Notes under the pieces: generated by a model
What the model saw: the letters and a program-made list of their open reading frames with translations, nothing else
Told to the model about the DNA's origin: nothing
The model's database searches: none
Assembly: GCA_022496805.1 (NCBI GenBank)
Contig: CM040086.1
Location: 11,844,501 to 11,908,500, forward strand
Origin: Pohlia nutans
Lineage: Eukaryota; Streptophyta; Bryopsida; Bryales; Mniaceae
DNA length: 64,000 nucleotides
Reading direction: 5' to 3'
Translations under genes and position numbers: made by a program
In this document: in pieces, positions 21,416 through 32,138 of the stretch
Layout: each line of letters begins with the position of its first letter
Numbering within the stretch: the first letter of the stretch is position 1

Positions 21416-21670
21416 GGGTGGTTGCAAGCTACGGTCACCCAAGCTTTTTCTCGCGGCGCTGCACCTGCAAATCTTTAAAAATCAATTAAGACAAATATAA
21501 CAATGATTTTGAAAATCCTAAAAATTTCCTACCTTCCAAAAACATCTTAGAATTCTAGAAAATTAAAATTTCTTAAAAACATTTGTTATATTTGTCTTAA
21601 TTGATTTTTAAAGATTTGCAGGTGCAGTGCCGCGACAAAAAGCTTGGGTGATCGTAGCTTGCAACCACCC
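21416..21670. mobile_element. Long-inverted-repeat foldback element
   Basis: 255 bp whose two halves are near-perfect inverted repeats for about 85 bp, starting GGGTGGTTGCAAGCTACG and ending with its complement, with only a short unpaired centre. No clear target duplication, so the superfamily is unassigned. The transcript would form a strong hairpin. Confidence 0.7.
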
Positions 21671-21699
21671 CCCATTGTTTCTTATGATTTAACCTTTAA

Positions 21700-22275
21700 C
21701 CACTAAAGGACCGTAAGGCCCCCACGCAGCTTCTAGAATTAAAAAGTGAGGAAATTTGGGTTCCTGGGTTTTGAATTGTAGGATGAGCAACAAAGAGGCC
21801 TCAACTCTTTTTGAGAGCCAAATCTGTAAGTACTTCTCGATCGGAAATTCATCAAGTGAGTGATATTTGGTGATTTTATTGAGTTGCATGGAGGATATTT
21901 ATGCGTCACTTCAGACCCTTATATCTTCCTCCTCACATCTCCAAATTACTTGAATTTTTTTTCACATGTTTAAAATGATGATTTGTACTCATAATAAAAA
22001 AATCAATTTTTTTGGAGCACTTTTGAACAAATTCATTTCAACATGTGTACAAAATACCCCAAACAAGTTCCATCAATCTTCTCAACGGTGGCATTTTTTC
22101 AAAAATTGTGCAATTTTGTTGATCTTTTTTTCATAAAAAAACTATGTAGGTTTTCTTTAATTTCAATGGTGCCGATTGTCTAAATTACCCCACACCAATG
22201 AGAAATTGAGCTTGCTACAAGAGCTAGTCAAGAAAACAAGAGCTAAGCTCAACACACCCTTTGGTCCTTTAGGGG
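21700..22275. mobile_element. TTAA MITE, family A
   Basis: Flanked by TTAA at 21696-21699 and 22276-22279. Ends are CCACTAAAGGACC and GGTCCTTTAGGGG. About 576 bp and colinear with the copy at 38693-39267; both share internal AACAAAGAG and CAAGAAAACAAGAGCTAAGC. Confidence 0.8.
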
Positions 22276-22279
22276 TTAA

Positions 22280-22350
22280 TTAACCAAATGACCATTCTAT
22301 GATCGCTGCGTTTTTTTTTACTGGTTTTCAAGGATGAAAAAAAACGTTTT

Positions 22351-22418
<68 letters not shown>

Positions 22419-24030
22419 CAATGAGAAAATCAAGTCTACTTTTCAACCCAATTTGAATCTTGTGAATCCAGATTATAGTACTTCTTAAAAAATATTAACA
22501 ACTTGTCCATATAAGGTCAAATCTGTTTTCCATGAGCATTTGTTGTCCATGTTTGAAAATTGCAACATTTTAATTACATGTATATCGATCAGTAAATTTG
22601 CAATAATTTCATTTTGATAATTTTTTTATGCCACGAAACTTGCCACACGTAATTCTTTATGACTTAATTACATGTGTGCCAAGTTTTGTGACCCTTGAAT
22701 ATTTATTAAAATGGAATTATTACAAATTTCCTAAAGTTTATGTCTTTTTTTAAAAGAATGTTGCAATTTTCAAACATGAACAACAAATGCTCATGAAAAC
22801 AATTTGCAACTTCATATTATGCTCATGATAGGTTGTAGATATTTTGAGAAGCACTGATGTTAAAGGATTATACATGATGGAATTTTAAATTTTAAAAGCA
22901 CGAGGTGTTGTATTTCTGTCAACATTAACTTGGTAACTTAAAAAAACCATACCTATTAGTAAATTTTCTATAATTTAATTTTGATAAATCTCTAAGTCAC
23001 GAAACTTGTCATACATGTAATCAACTCACAAACAAACTTATATTTCAAATTTGGTGAGTAGGGGAAAATTTATGTGCCTTTGGGAGCCTTTCAAAGATGG
23101 GAAATTTGATTATTTTCCCTAGGTGAAATGTAAAGGCGCCAAACATAGTGTCCCCTATTGTACATCTTGTTATTGGATTACATTTATTTTGGATTCACTT
23201 TTAAAAATAAAGTTCTTACTTCCAAATTGAGAATGATCATAACTTTAGCATGTTATGAGAGTCATGCAAAACCATCACTTGTATAAACCTATACCAATTA
23301 GAATCTAATATGAGGTGACTACTGGTGTAGAAAAGAGCAGCCTCACTGACAATTATTTATTATTAATTAATTAATTTTGTTCTAAAAGTGCTAAACTGGC
23401 GACACAAAATGATATGGTAGGATCACATATTTCTACATTCATTCATGTTTTGAATATAAAATACCTTTCATCCACATTTTAATGTTGTTTTCATTTAGAT
23501 ATGGCAATTTCATTCAATATTTTATAAAAATTAAAGATATTTTGGCGATCTGATATTAAGTTTTTGACATAGCATAATAGAAAAGTACAATGGAGCATCC
23601 TTTTTAAAATTGAATAAAAAGAAACACATTACTTAAATTCACTTTTCTAAGTATTGAAAGAGTGCCATTTGTATTCCATGAATTTTAGGACTATCGTGTT
23701 ATTGCTGCATAAACTTAATTTTTTTTATTGTAATTAGAGTGTCGTCCCATTGCAAAAGGGTGTTACATAACATAATTTTGCCCTGTTACATAACATTCGT
23801 ATGCAATAGTGTATACATAACATTCACTGCATCACATGCAACTTGGTTGGCTTTTTACCAATGCAATAACTTTCTTTGGAACATAAAGTGAAAAACGACA
23901 CTTGCCATTCTATGAGGGAAGTTAGTAGGAGTCAAGCAAGTAAGACAAACTTAAGATGTGAAAACAAAAAAGCATTCAAGAGCATCAGATTTTCTTTTAG
24001 AAACTTTAGTAGGAATGCAAATTCTATTGT
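22280..24030. other. AT-rich intergenic with (TA)n
   Basis: A (TA)n tract at about 22353-22401 is followed by a T run. Two inverted stretches around AACATGGACAACAAATGCTC (near 22540 and 22770) hint at a decayed foldback. No genes. Confidence 0.5.
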
Positions 24031-24034
24031 TTAA

Positions 24035-24633
24035 CCCTTAAAAGTCCAACCGATCCCTTTGGGGTTGATGAATGATCTTTTTCATCCATATCTCCTTCCT
24101 CATGAACTTCTTCACCATTAAACATTTTTTAGAGATACTTCATCAAGTTGTTGTTTTATTCAACGCTTGGATTTGGTGTTATTAGAATATACACTTATCT
24201 GAAATTACAAACGTAGAACTACGTGACATTTTGACCATGCCAAAATTGCATTGACTTGAGTCCAAAAGTGACCTTGCAAAAACGAGTTTATAGATTTAAG
24301 AAACACTAAACAATCAAAAATCCCTTATCAATAATATGTCATTTCAAATCCATTTCAACAATATTTACTCAAAAATATTAATATTTTGTTTGTAATCATT
24401 ACTTTAAAAAAAATTAACTTTAAAAAATATTTAATTTAAAAAAAAATTAACCTTCAAAATTTATTATAAAATATTGGTGATAACATTGGTGAATGTAACC
24501 ATATGAATGGAATCTAAAATTCAAAATCTACAACTTTCATTTGTATATCAATCCCAAAATATTCCACCAAATAGTACTTATTATGGTTTTTCTTAAGCTA
24601 TCAATTCCAAGGACACCTTGTGACCTTTAGGAG
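24035..24633. mobile_element. TTAA MITE, family B
   Basis: TTAA at 24031-24034 and 24634-24637. Starts CCCTTAAAAGTCCAACC and ends GACCTTTAGGAG. Its right half matches the family B copies at 38126-38688 and 39598-40157 (shared GGAATCTAAAATTCAAAAT-type block). Its right TTAA is shared with the next element. Confidence 0.75.
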
Positions 24634-24637
24634 TTAA

Positions 24638-24860
24638 CCCTTAAAGGTCCAGATTGGCCATTCTGGCCAATGTACACGACCGTATTTCATTGTATTTGGA
24701 ATGGTTCTACACCTCCTATGAGTATTGTATCAAAAGTAAAAGTAAAATTCATGTCTACATGGTCTTAAAAGCTATTGGGATCTCAATTTGGAACTTTCTA
24801 CTCATAACAAATGTTAAATATACGGCAACGTATCTACTATTCCCTAAATCCTTCAAGGGT
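24638..24860. mobile_element. TTAA MITE, family C
   Basis: TTAA at 24634-24637 (shared with the family B element) and 24861-24864. Starts CCCTTAAAGGTCC and ends CCTTCAAGGG; 223 bp. The copy at 52241-52465 is its reverse complement (shared CGTATCTACTAT and CACCTCCTATG). Confidence 0.78.
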
Positions 24861-25014
24861 TAAGAAAGTTATGTATGTCATGAATCCTTTCATATCCACA
24901 TTATTTTTTACTGGTGCAATCTGGCACTAAAATAAATAAATAAATAAATTTAAAAAAGAAAAAAAAAGAAAAAGAAAAACCTGCTCACCAGTGAGGATCG
25001 GACGAAAACGGTAA

Positions 25015-25110
25015 TGAAAGCCGAAAAAGGAAACGAAAGCTGAAAAAGGTAACGAGAAAGGAAACGAAAGCCGAAAAAGGTAACAAAAAAGGAAACGAAA
25101 GCCGCAAAGG
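25015..25110. repeat. Short GAAACGAAAGCCGAAAAAGG tandem repeat
   Basis: About four degenerate copies of a 24-30 bp purine-rich unit just upstream of the RPN13 5' UTR. The antisense frames at 24927-25235 are products of this repeat, not genes. Confidence 0.6.
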
Positions 25111-25374
25111 CCAGAAAAGCAAAAGTAAGAGACGTGCTGTAGGGTTGGAAGGACCCCTGTACCAACGCATTTTGCCTTCTTGCTTGTCTGCCATCGCAAT
25201 TGCAGCTCCTCACTGTTGCTCAATTCGATTCCCAACAGCTACCTTACTTGCCTCTAGGTACGTCCTGTAGCTCCCAATTGCATCACGTATCTCGCATCTT
25301 ATACAAATTTATGTAAACAAAATTTTCCTCACTTTCCTCGGCCTTTTGTTCTTCTTTCTCCAGTCTCTCCTCGT

Positions 25375-25390
25375 TAGGGTTTAGGACTCA
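25375..25390 (+). promoter_or_regulatory. Telobox motif near the RPN13 5' end
   Basis: TTAGGGTTTAGG lies inside the predicted 5'-UTR intron; a second TTAGGTTAGGGTTTT lies at 25691-25705, just before the start codon. Teloboxes are common in promoters of plant growth and housekeeping genes. Confidence 0.45.
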
Positions 25391-25713
25391 TGCATCACTC
25401 GTGTTTAATTCAACCGAGCCCGCGATTTCTCAATTATGATCCAGTTACTTGAGAATAATCTGCTGTTTTGATGTGTGGAAAGCGATGAAGGTGTTTCGTG
25501 ATTGCCTGATCTGGTTCTGGATTTAAAAAAAAAAAATTAGTTTTTTTTTGTGTGTGGATAGGTTTACTGTATGTGATACTTTCTAAGTGTATTGTTATCA
25601 GCTGAGAGATCTTGTTGTTTTTCCCGTTCATCAATTGAGTGCATGATCCCGTTCCTAATTGTGTTTGCAGGTTTCATCGACGTCCGGATTTTAGGTTAGG
25701 GTTTTCGAGCAGG

Positions 25714-28700
25714 ATGGGGCTTACACCACCCGCTATCTCTCCTGTGCCAGTGCCGCCTGATCAGGTAACTGAAGATTTCCTTCTTAGCCTAATTTTGAGT
25801 GTGCGAATACCATCTTTCAGCAATCATGCATCTAGTTGGGATTTGGTTTTTGATGTTTCTGTTAGGTTGGTGCGTGAAAATACAATCTCGCTCATGTTGT
25901 AGTTTTAAAACTTTTAATCACAAGACGGTGGGAATTCTCGTACAGGATGTGTTGCTTGAAATTCGAGCTGGAAAAATGGTTGCTAGCGGAACACGTGTTG
26001 CTCCAGATCCAAGGAAAGGTCTAATAAGGCTTGTGAAGGTGAGTTTACTTTGCATTGGATGCTTTCGTAATGGCTTAAATTTGAATAAAAATGCCGAGTC
26101 TGTTTTGTAAACCTAAGTACCGTATATGAGGGTCAGATTCAGACAGCCTGGTGCCGAAATTGAATTTCCATGTCAGATTTTGAGAGGTCCACCTCACCCT
26201 AAACCAATCACAAGACGCCACGTGACGCTTTTATTTAAAAAAAATAAAAAACAATGTCGAAACTGACCATGACGTAGGGTACCATTTTCTTCAACAGGAA
26301 TTTGATTACTTATGCTCACCTCCCAGTTGCGTGCTTCACTATGCAATCTCGAACAACTGATAATAAGATGTCTTGGTAAACAGGAGCTTAATTCTTTTTA
26401 GTTCGTGGTATTGCAATTGATGCTCATGTGTTGTTTCATGTGTATTATGCAGGCTGAGGATACACTGTTGCATTTTCAATGGTGGGACAGAACCACGTGC
26501 ACTTTGGAAGATGTATCCTTTTTATTATTTATAATTTTTTTTTATGAAATGCTCGGTATTGATTTTGTGTATTTGCAATATGCACTGCAATCAGGGGAAT
26601 TTTACTAGTGATATGTTGGGTTTATGATGTCAGCAGCTAGGAGCTGGGGTCTAGGTTTAGGACAATTTACCTTGAGTTTAAGTACGATTCCTCTGATGCT
26701 GTAGCAACCCGTGGGACCATGTAGCTCTCCTTGACCATGAGCTTCACAGGATCAAATTGTTTTTCCAGAAGAAGCCACTTTTGAAAAGGTAACAGAAACT
26801 TCCAGTTTTGCTATGTATTTGGTTGTATTATGCGTGATTGGAGGTTTTTAATTTTTCCATGGGATGCCAAGTATAGTATTTTTTCTCTTATCTATTGCGT
26901 TAGCTTTGGAAGCGTTATTACAACAGGCAGGTTACTGAAATCTTGTCATGTAGTAATTAGGGGTGTTCCCCCTCTTTATCAGGTCAGAGTGAGAATCGTA
27001 ACTTCTTTTCTGTCTTCTTGTCGTGGTGCATTGAGAAGTTGATTTGTCTAATCCAATATCTACCCTGGGTCCATTTGTTGGTGTTGTTCAGGTTGGCCAG
27101 TCTTCTGGGCGAGTTTACTTGCTGAAGTTTAAACATGATGACCGCAAGTCCTTTTTCTGGATGCAGGTGTGTATATTTCCTTGATTAGCCCACACTCTAG
27201 ACATTAGAGTTGGTATTTAAAAAAAATAAAAATAAACTAAAAAACCACCCACTAAATTCTAACTTCAGCTTTATTTTGTCTGATATTAAAAGGGCAGTAG
27301 AGATTTCTGAAGAGATTTCTTTTGTGTCCAACGTTATCTTCCATGCACTGAGAGAGTAGATACTGTTTGTAATGTTAATATTTTTGTGTCAGGTCATTGT
27401 TGCTACTTAGCTTCAGGGTTCCCATATGTATTTTGTTCTCCAAGTTTTACACCCTCAAGATGGATTATGTATGCTTCACAAGACATTAGGATATTCAGCC
27501 TGAAGCAGTAGTCATCAAGAGGAAGGGATAGAAAGTCAAGGATAATGTGCACATTGAATATGAAAGTAAATGAAATGAGTTTATTTTTTTGCTTCACTCG
27601 TGCTTAACTCATGCTCGTTCAATTACACTTTGATATCCGTATATTATGAAGATAAGAAAGTGCATGATTGGAATGCTGGTATTCAAGCTTATCATTATCT
27701 GTTCATTTGCAGGAAGCAGATAAGGGCATGGATGCTGATATTTGCAATGTTGTGATGCATCTCCTCAATCATCCATTAGGTGAGTGTTAATTAGGATTAA
27801 TAAAAATCATCTCATTTTAAATTTTCTCATCTGCCTGGTGTTCACTTTTGATTCTGTGGAAAATGCATTTGGTATGCAGAACCGTATGCACTTCTGAATA
27901 TGACAATTACGCTTGATTGGATCCTAATTCTCAGGTTTAAACATTCTCTGTAAATGTACTGAAGCATGGAGACGATTTCTGTGGTTGGTTAAGAAACAAA
28001 CGGGTGTAATCAGATTGCATATCACTTCTGTAGTGCTGTAACGACGTTGAGTTTGGTGCTTTCTGTTTCAGATTCAGATGGCGAAGATGAACTAGAGGAT
28101 TCTCCTCAGCCTCTATCAGAGAACTCAGACGCAATGGCTGGTGACTTGCTTGAAGCAACGGCAACTTCAAGGTACCTTCTTAGGATAATGCCAACGGTTT
28201 GGTATCTCTGATTGAAAGTCTGTACGACAGCTGTAGTTTTAATTTAGTGCTTTGAAATTTTCATTGCAAAGTTATAGTTGCTAATGCCCCAAGTTGTCTG
28301 CGTGTTAGGGACTTAGCTGGTGACCCTTCGCCCTTGTCAAGTGTTATTCCGGGAGGCACAAGTACAGGAGTCGTTCAGTTGGCAGACCTTCAACGGATAC
28401 TCAGTGGACTTGGCCAACCATCTGGTGCGGATATAATTTTTATTCAATTCATTCTCAATATGTTTAAGTAGTTCTTCTATTTTATCCTCGGATTGAGGTC
28501 TTCTCAAAAAAATTCCTTTATTCTTTCAACTAAGTGTGCATTCATTATGATAGACGCAATAAAGGCTTCACACTAACTTATTTCCAGCTTGTGATTATTC
28601 GCTTACCATCATGTGCGCGTGTGGTTGCTATGCAGAAGCAAATATAGCAATGGCAAGAGACACAGGTGCATTGCTCACACTTCACTTTTTATGTGCATAG

Positions 28701-30585
28701 CTTGAGCAAAATTTGACCTTCTTGATTTGTTGTATGCCTTTATATGTGAGTGGAAGGGTAGATACTTGCAGATGGGCAGTGAAAGTTTAAGTTTTTCTGA
28801 ATCCAATCGCCTTTGGAACTGGTATTAGACTAAAAGCTCGCAATTTCAGAATTAGAATCTTCACAAGCTAGAAGAGAAGTTGTAACAAATTTTGTCTTTT
28901 GGATATGCTCAGGTCTATCAGATTGTGTTGTTGTGTTGAATAGTCATCTTATGCAATTTTGGCTGACTGAAAGTTCGATTAGAGCATTTTGGGCTGTTGG
29001 TTGCAAATCAACTGATGGAAAGTGGTGCTCTCAGGTCCTGGCTTTTCAGAACTACTTAGACCCGACATCGTGAGGCCATTGTTAGATACCTTACAGCTTG
29101 AAGAGCGGCTTGCTCCTTACTTGCCTGAGGTACATGTTTTCCAATCCTGCTGCTATTCTGTTTATCTTTGATGCCATCCTTGCGTTTTGTGCACATCTTG
29201 GCTTGAGTCTGTTTCTAGGTGTGGCCCTCTCTGATGTTTGACATTTGGCTGAGCAGGGAGTTCGAACAAAGCAAGCTATTGCTGAGTTGATGCAAAGCCC
29301 ACAGTTCCATCAACAACTTGATGCATTCACTCAGGTCTGTGCATGTTCTCAAGTCAGTAATTTGAGTTATTGGGATATTCGTCTAAGCTCCTGGTCAACT
29401 CAACTCCATATGTTATTAACCCTTAAAGGACGGCCCTATGACCACAGGTTCAAGGCCTCATTGCCTGGCACTCAGTTTGTTGCCATTTTTGCACTAGAAA
29501 TGTTTGAAATTTTTTATGTTTATTTTTCAGAGATGAAAATACATGTCTTCTTTACCTCAGAGAAAATCTAGATTTTTTTAAAGAAAACTATTTTTTATGA
29601 GAATTTTTGAAAAAAAAGTGAAGAAAATTCATATCAAATAGAAAATCATTTCAAAAAATCTGAAAATTTCACCTTGGGTGTACATTATAGTGACAAGCAT
29701 CATGGTGTGAACTCAAATCCCGTTTCCTTCTATAATTAGAATAAAGAAGACATCAAAAATACATTCAAAGTTCAAATTCCAATAGAATATTCAATATTGC
29801 GAATTTCCCCAAAATTCTAATTGGAGTAGAAACTAGAGTAGGTGACCTTTGTTTTGTTAGTTGGGATCAAACTCAAAAAATATCATTTTCAAGGAGAAAT
29901 TTTAGATTCAATGAAAGGAGCAAAATACATTGAAATAGCAAAATTATGCATCCGTTTTTTTTTCTTACTTCTCATTCATGTGAAGACAAATACTTGCATG
30001 ATTGCAAACTCAAGTGGATACTATTCATAACCCTCCATGCAAGGTCAACAAGCAAAAAGTGAATGAGAAATCACTTTCTGTCGTTCTCCAGTTCAGTTTC
30101 TGTCCATCCAAAAGCCAGAAATTGGCTCCTTCGGCGTTTAAGGGTTAACGACTGCCATTTCTTACTTTGGTGCAGGTGATCCGAAGCGGCCAGATAGATC
30201 TATCCCAGTTTGGCATTGATTCCAGTCGATGTAAGCTTGAATCTTTGTGCAATGTCTACGTATATTCTTCAATAAGCGAGTTCTTTCCATTTGTAGTCGG
30301 CTTGTTTTCCTTCACATTCTAGCTTTTAAAATTCACCAGCAAAGCGTAGAATCTGAATGTATTCTTTCTCTACCTCTAATCTGGTAATGTGTTTGAATGG
30401 ACTGGAGTGGAATGTCTGGTCCATAATAGGACACGGTACTTATTATTGTAGTATGGTGGATGTGTGCAGATAACTACACAGTAGCTTCGTTTCTGGAAGC
30501 AATTGAAGATCAAGCTGCCTCTGGTTCAAATGAACAGGAACGTGAGCAAAGGCTCGATCAAGACGTGATGGAGGAAGGCCAATAG
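25714..30585 (+). CDS. RPN13: 26S proteasome ubiquitin receptor RPN13 (ADRM1)
   Basis: RPN13 sits on the proteasome regulatory particle, binds ubiquitin through its N-terminal Pru domain, and recruits the deubiquitinase UCH37/UCHL5 through its C-terminal DEUBAD domain. Thirteen coding exons: 25714-25764, 25946-26038, 26453-26512, 26750-26788, 27092-27166, 27713-27779, 28072-28171, 28309-28424, 28636-28665, 29035-29129, 29257-29334, 30176-30230, 30470-30585. All have GT-AG ends and compatible phases, giving 324 residues. Pru motifs: LEIRAGKMVASGTRVAPDPRKGL, here residues 21-43 in two pieces (LEIRAGKM, PDPRKGL), then HFQWWDRT, DQIVFPEEATFEK, GRVYLLKFK and FFWMQ. DEUBAD motifs from residue 211: ELLRPDIVRPLL and ERLAPYLPE, then the final helix SFLEAIEDQ. 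A 5'-UTR exon ends at about 25257, with an intron to 25670. The penultimate intron but one carries a TTAA element (29420-30144). Acidic C-terminal tail. Confidence 0.95.
29420..30144. mobile_element. TTAA MITE, family H, in an RPN13 intron
   Basis: TTAA at 29416-29419 and 30145-30148. Starts CCCTTAAAGGAC and ends CGTTTAAGGG; 725 bp, the longest simple copy. It lies wholly inside the intron 29335-30175, leaving both splice sites intact. No second copy was seen in the window. Confidence 0.75.
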
Positions 30586-31084
30586 CTATATAATGATTAC
30601 TTTGTTAACCAACTTGCAGAGCTTAACTAATCAAATTTGGATTGAAATGGTCCTTCCGGATACTTCAGGGTTTCTGTACAATACCTCTACAAGCAATCAA
30701 AGCAGCAGTTAGATGTTCTACGACAGGCAGGTCTGTACAGTACAACAATTGCGCACTTAGACGGGGCCAGACCTTCCTGTAGCAATTAGGTCTTGGTTTC
30801 CTCTAATGATTTTCAAGGGCTATGTTGTATGTGCTTTACTTTTGGAGTCTTTTTTTGTGTGTCGTTCAGAATCATGAATCTCATCAATTGACTGGATTTT
30901 TGGAATAACAGTTGAACACAGCCTTCTTTTCATTTCAGAGTAAAGCCAGGGCTCTTGCATACACCATTTGATTTTCTACTATTTCACCTTTTGGAATTTC
31001 ACTCACAACTGATCATCACTCTATGAAAGATGCTCATTGTAGGTGATTCGTCCATAAAACTTCAACAAGATCGTATGATTGCAG
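30586..31084. other. 3' flank of RPN13
   Basis: Probable 3' UTR followed by spacer; no other gene. The polyadenylation site cannot be fixed from sequence alone. Confidence 0.5.
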
Positions 31085-31288
31085 TTAACCCCTAAACGTA
31101 GCAACCCTTTGAACAGAAGTAGATGCTAGCCTCAAAAATAGATATTAGCTTGGCTCGAATGTATATGAGAGGTTCATATGAGAGGTTCATTGCAAGCATA
31201 AAATCTACCTAACAAATTTGATATACTCGCATTTGGTGGCCTCTGCAATATTATCAACATCTTCCCCATCACAAGAGATTTACTTTAA

Positions 31289-31657
31289 CCCTAAAACGTC
31301 AAAGCAAGTCCCATGGGTTTAGTATGAAGGAACAATTGGAGAAAAAAGTTTCATTTCTCAACCAAATCAAGCGAGACTTGTCGCGTTGGAAAGCTACTGA
31401 AAAAGCAATCTAGATTCCAAATTTTCGCCTCATTTGAGAGATTGTGGAATCATTGGTAAGCAATCAAAGTTATCAAATTGAACAAGTTTTGAGGTTGGGG
31501 CAGCTGAAGTTCAGCAGTGCCGCAGTGCTACAGTGCAAGCCAGTAGTGCACTGCACAGCCATTTTTGGGCAAATTTATTTATTTATTTAATTTTTTCCCC
31601 TAAAAAAATTAGATTCCTTCTGGGCTGCTCCATTTAGGCCCTCTTGACGTTTTACGG
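31289..31657. mobile_element. TTAA MITE, family E, nested copy 1
   Basis: TTAA at 31285-31288 and 31658-31661. Starts CCCTAAAACGTCAAAGC and ends TTGACGTTTTACGG. Very similar to 31782-32126. Confidence 0.82.
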
Positions 31658-31781
31658 TTAATTGGTAGAGAACCCAATGGCTTGCAAAGATGACTTGGAT
31701 GAAAGTCATCCCAGATTAAATGAGAAAGTTACAAGGCTTTGAATTTGTTTGTGATCCAGTTTTTGAACGCTGAGACGTTAA

Positions 31782-32126
31782 CCCTTAAGCGTCAAAGCAA
31801 GCCCCACGGGCTTGGTATAAAGGAATAATTGCAAAAAAAAGTAGTTTTACTCAACCAAATCAAGCGAGACTTGTTGCATTGGAAAGCTACTGAAAAAGCG
31901 ATCTAGATTCCAAATTTTCGCCTCATTTGAGAGATTGTGGAATCGTTGGTAAGCAATCAAAGTTATCAAATTGAACAAGTTTTGAGGTTGGGGCAGCTGA
32001 AGTTCAACAGTGCCCCAGTGCTACAGTGCTACAGTGCTAGCCATCAGTGCACTGCAGAGCCGTTTTTGCAAAAAAAATTAGATTCTTTCTAGGCTGCCCC
32101 GTCCAGGCCCTCTTGACGTTTAAGGG
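31782..32126. mobile_element. TTAA MITE, family E, nested copy 2
   Basis: TTAA at 31778-31781 and 32127-32130. Starts CCCTTAAGCGTCAAAGC and ends CTTGACGTTTAAGGG. It interrupts the right terminus of the family F element, so that GGGG-TTAA follows its own right TTAA. Confidence 0.85.
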
Positions 32127-32138
32127 TTAAGGGGTTAA

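Larger units (their letters stand above)
31089..32134. mobile_element. TTAA MITE, family F, carrying two nested family E elements
   Basis: TTAA at 31085-31088 and 32135-32138. Its own sequence (31089-31284, 31662-31777 and 32131-32134) aligns with the uninterrupted family F copy at 61619-61941. Two family E elements are inserted in it, one in the middle and one inside its right terminal repeat. Confidence 0.8.

Noticed and set aside
24927..25235. Three overlapping Phe/Leu-rich minus-strand frames
   Set aside because: They are translations of a purine-rich tandem repeat upstream of RPN13.
29245..29571. 108-codon frame as a separate gene
   Set aside because: Its first part is RPN13 exon 29257-29334; the rest runs into the intron and a TTAA element.
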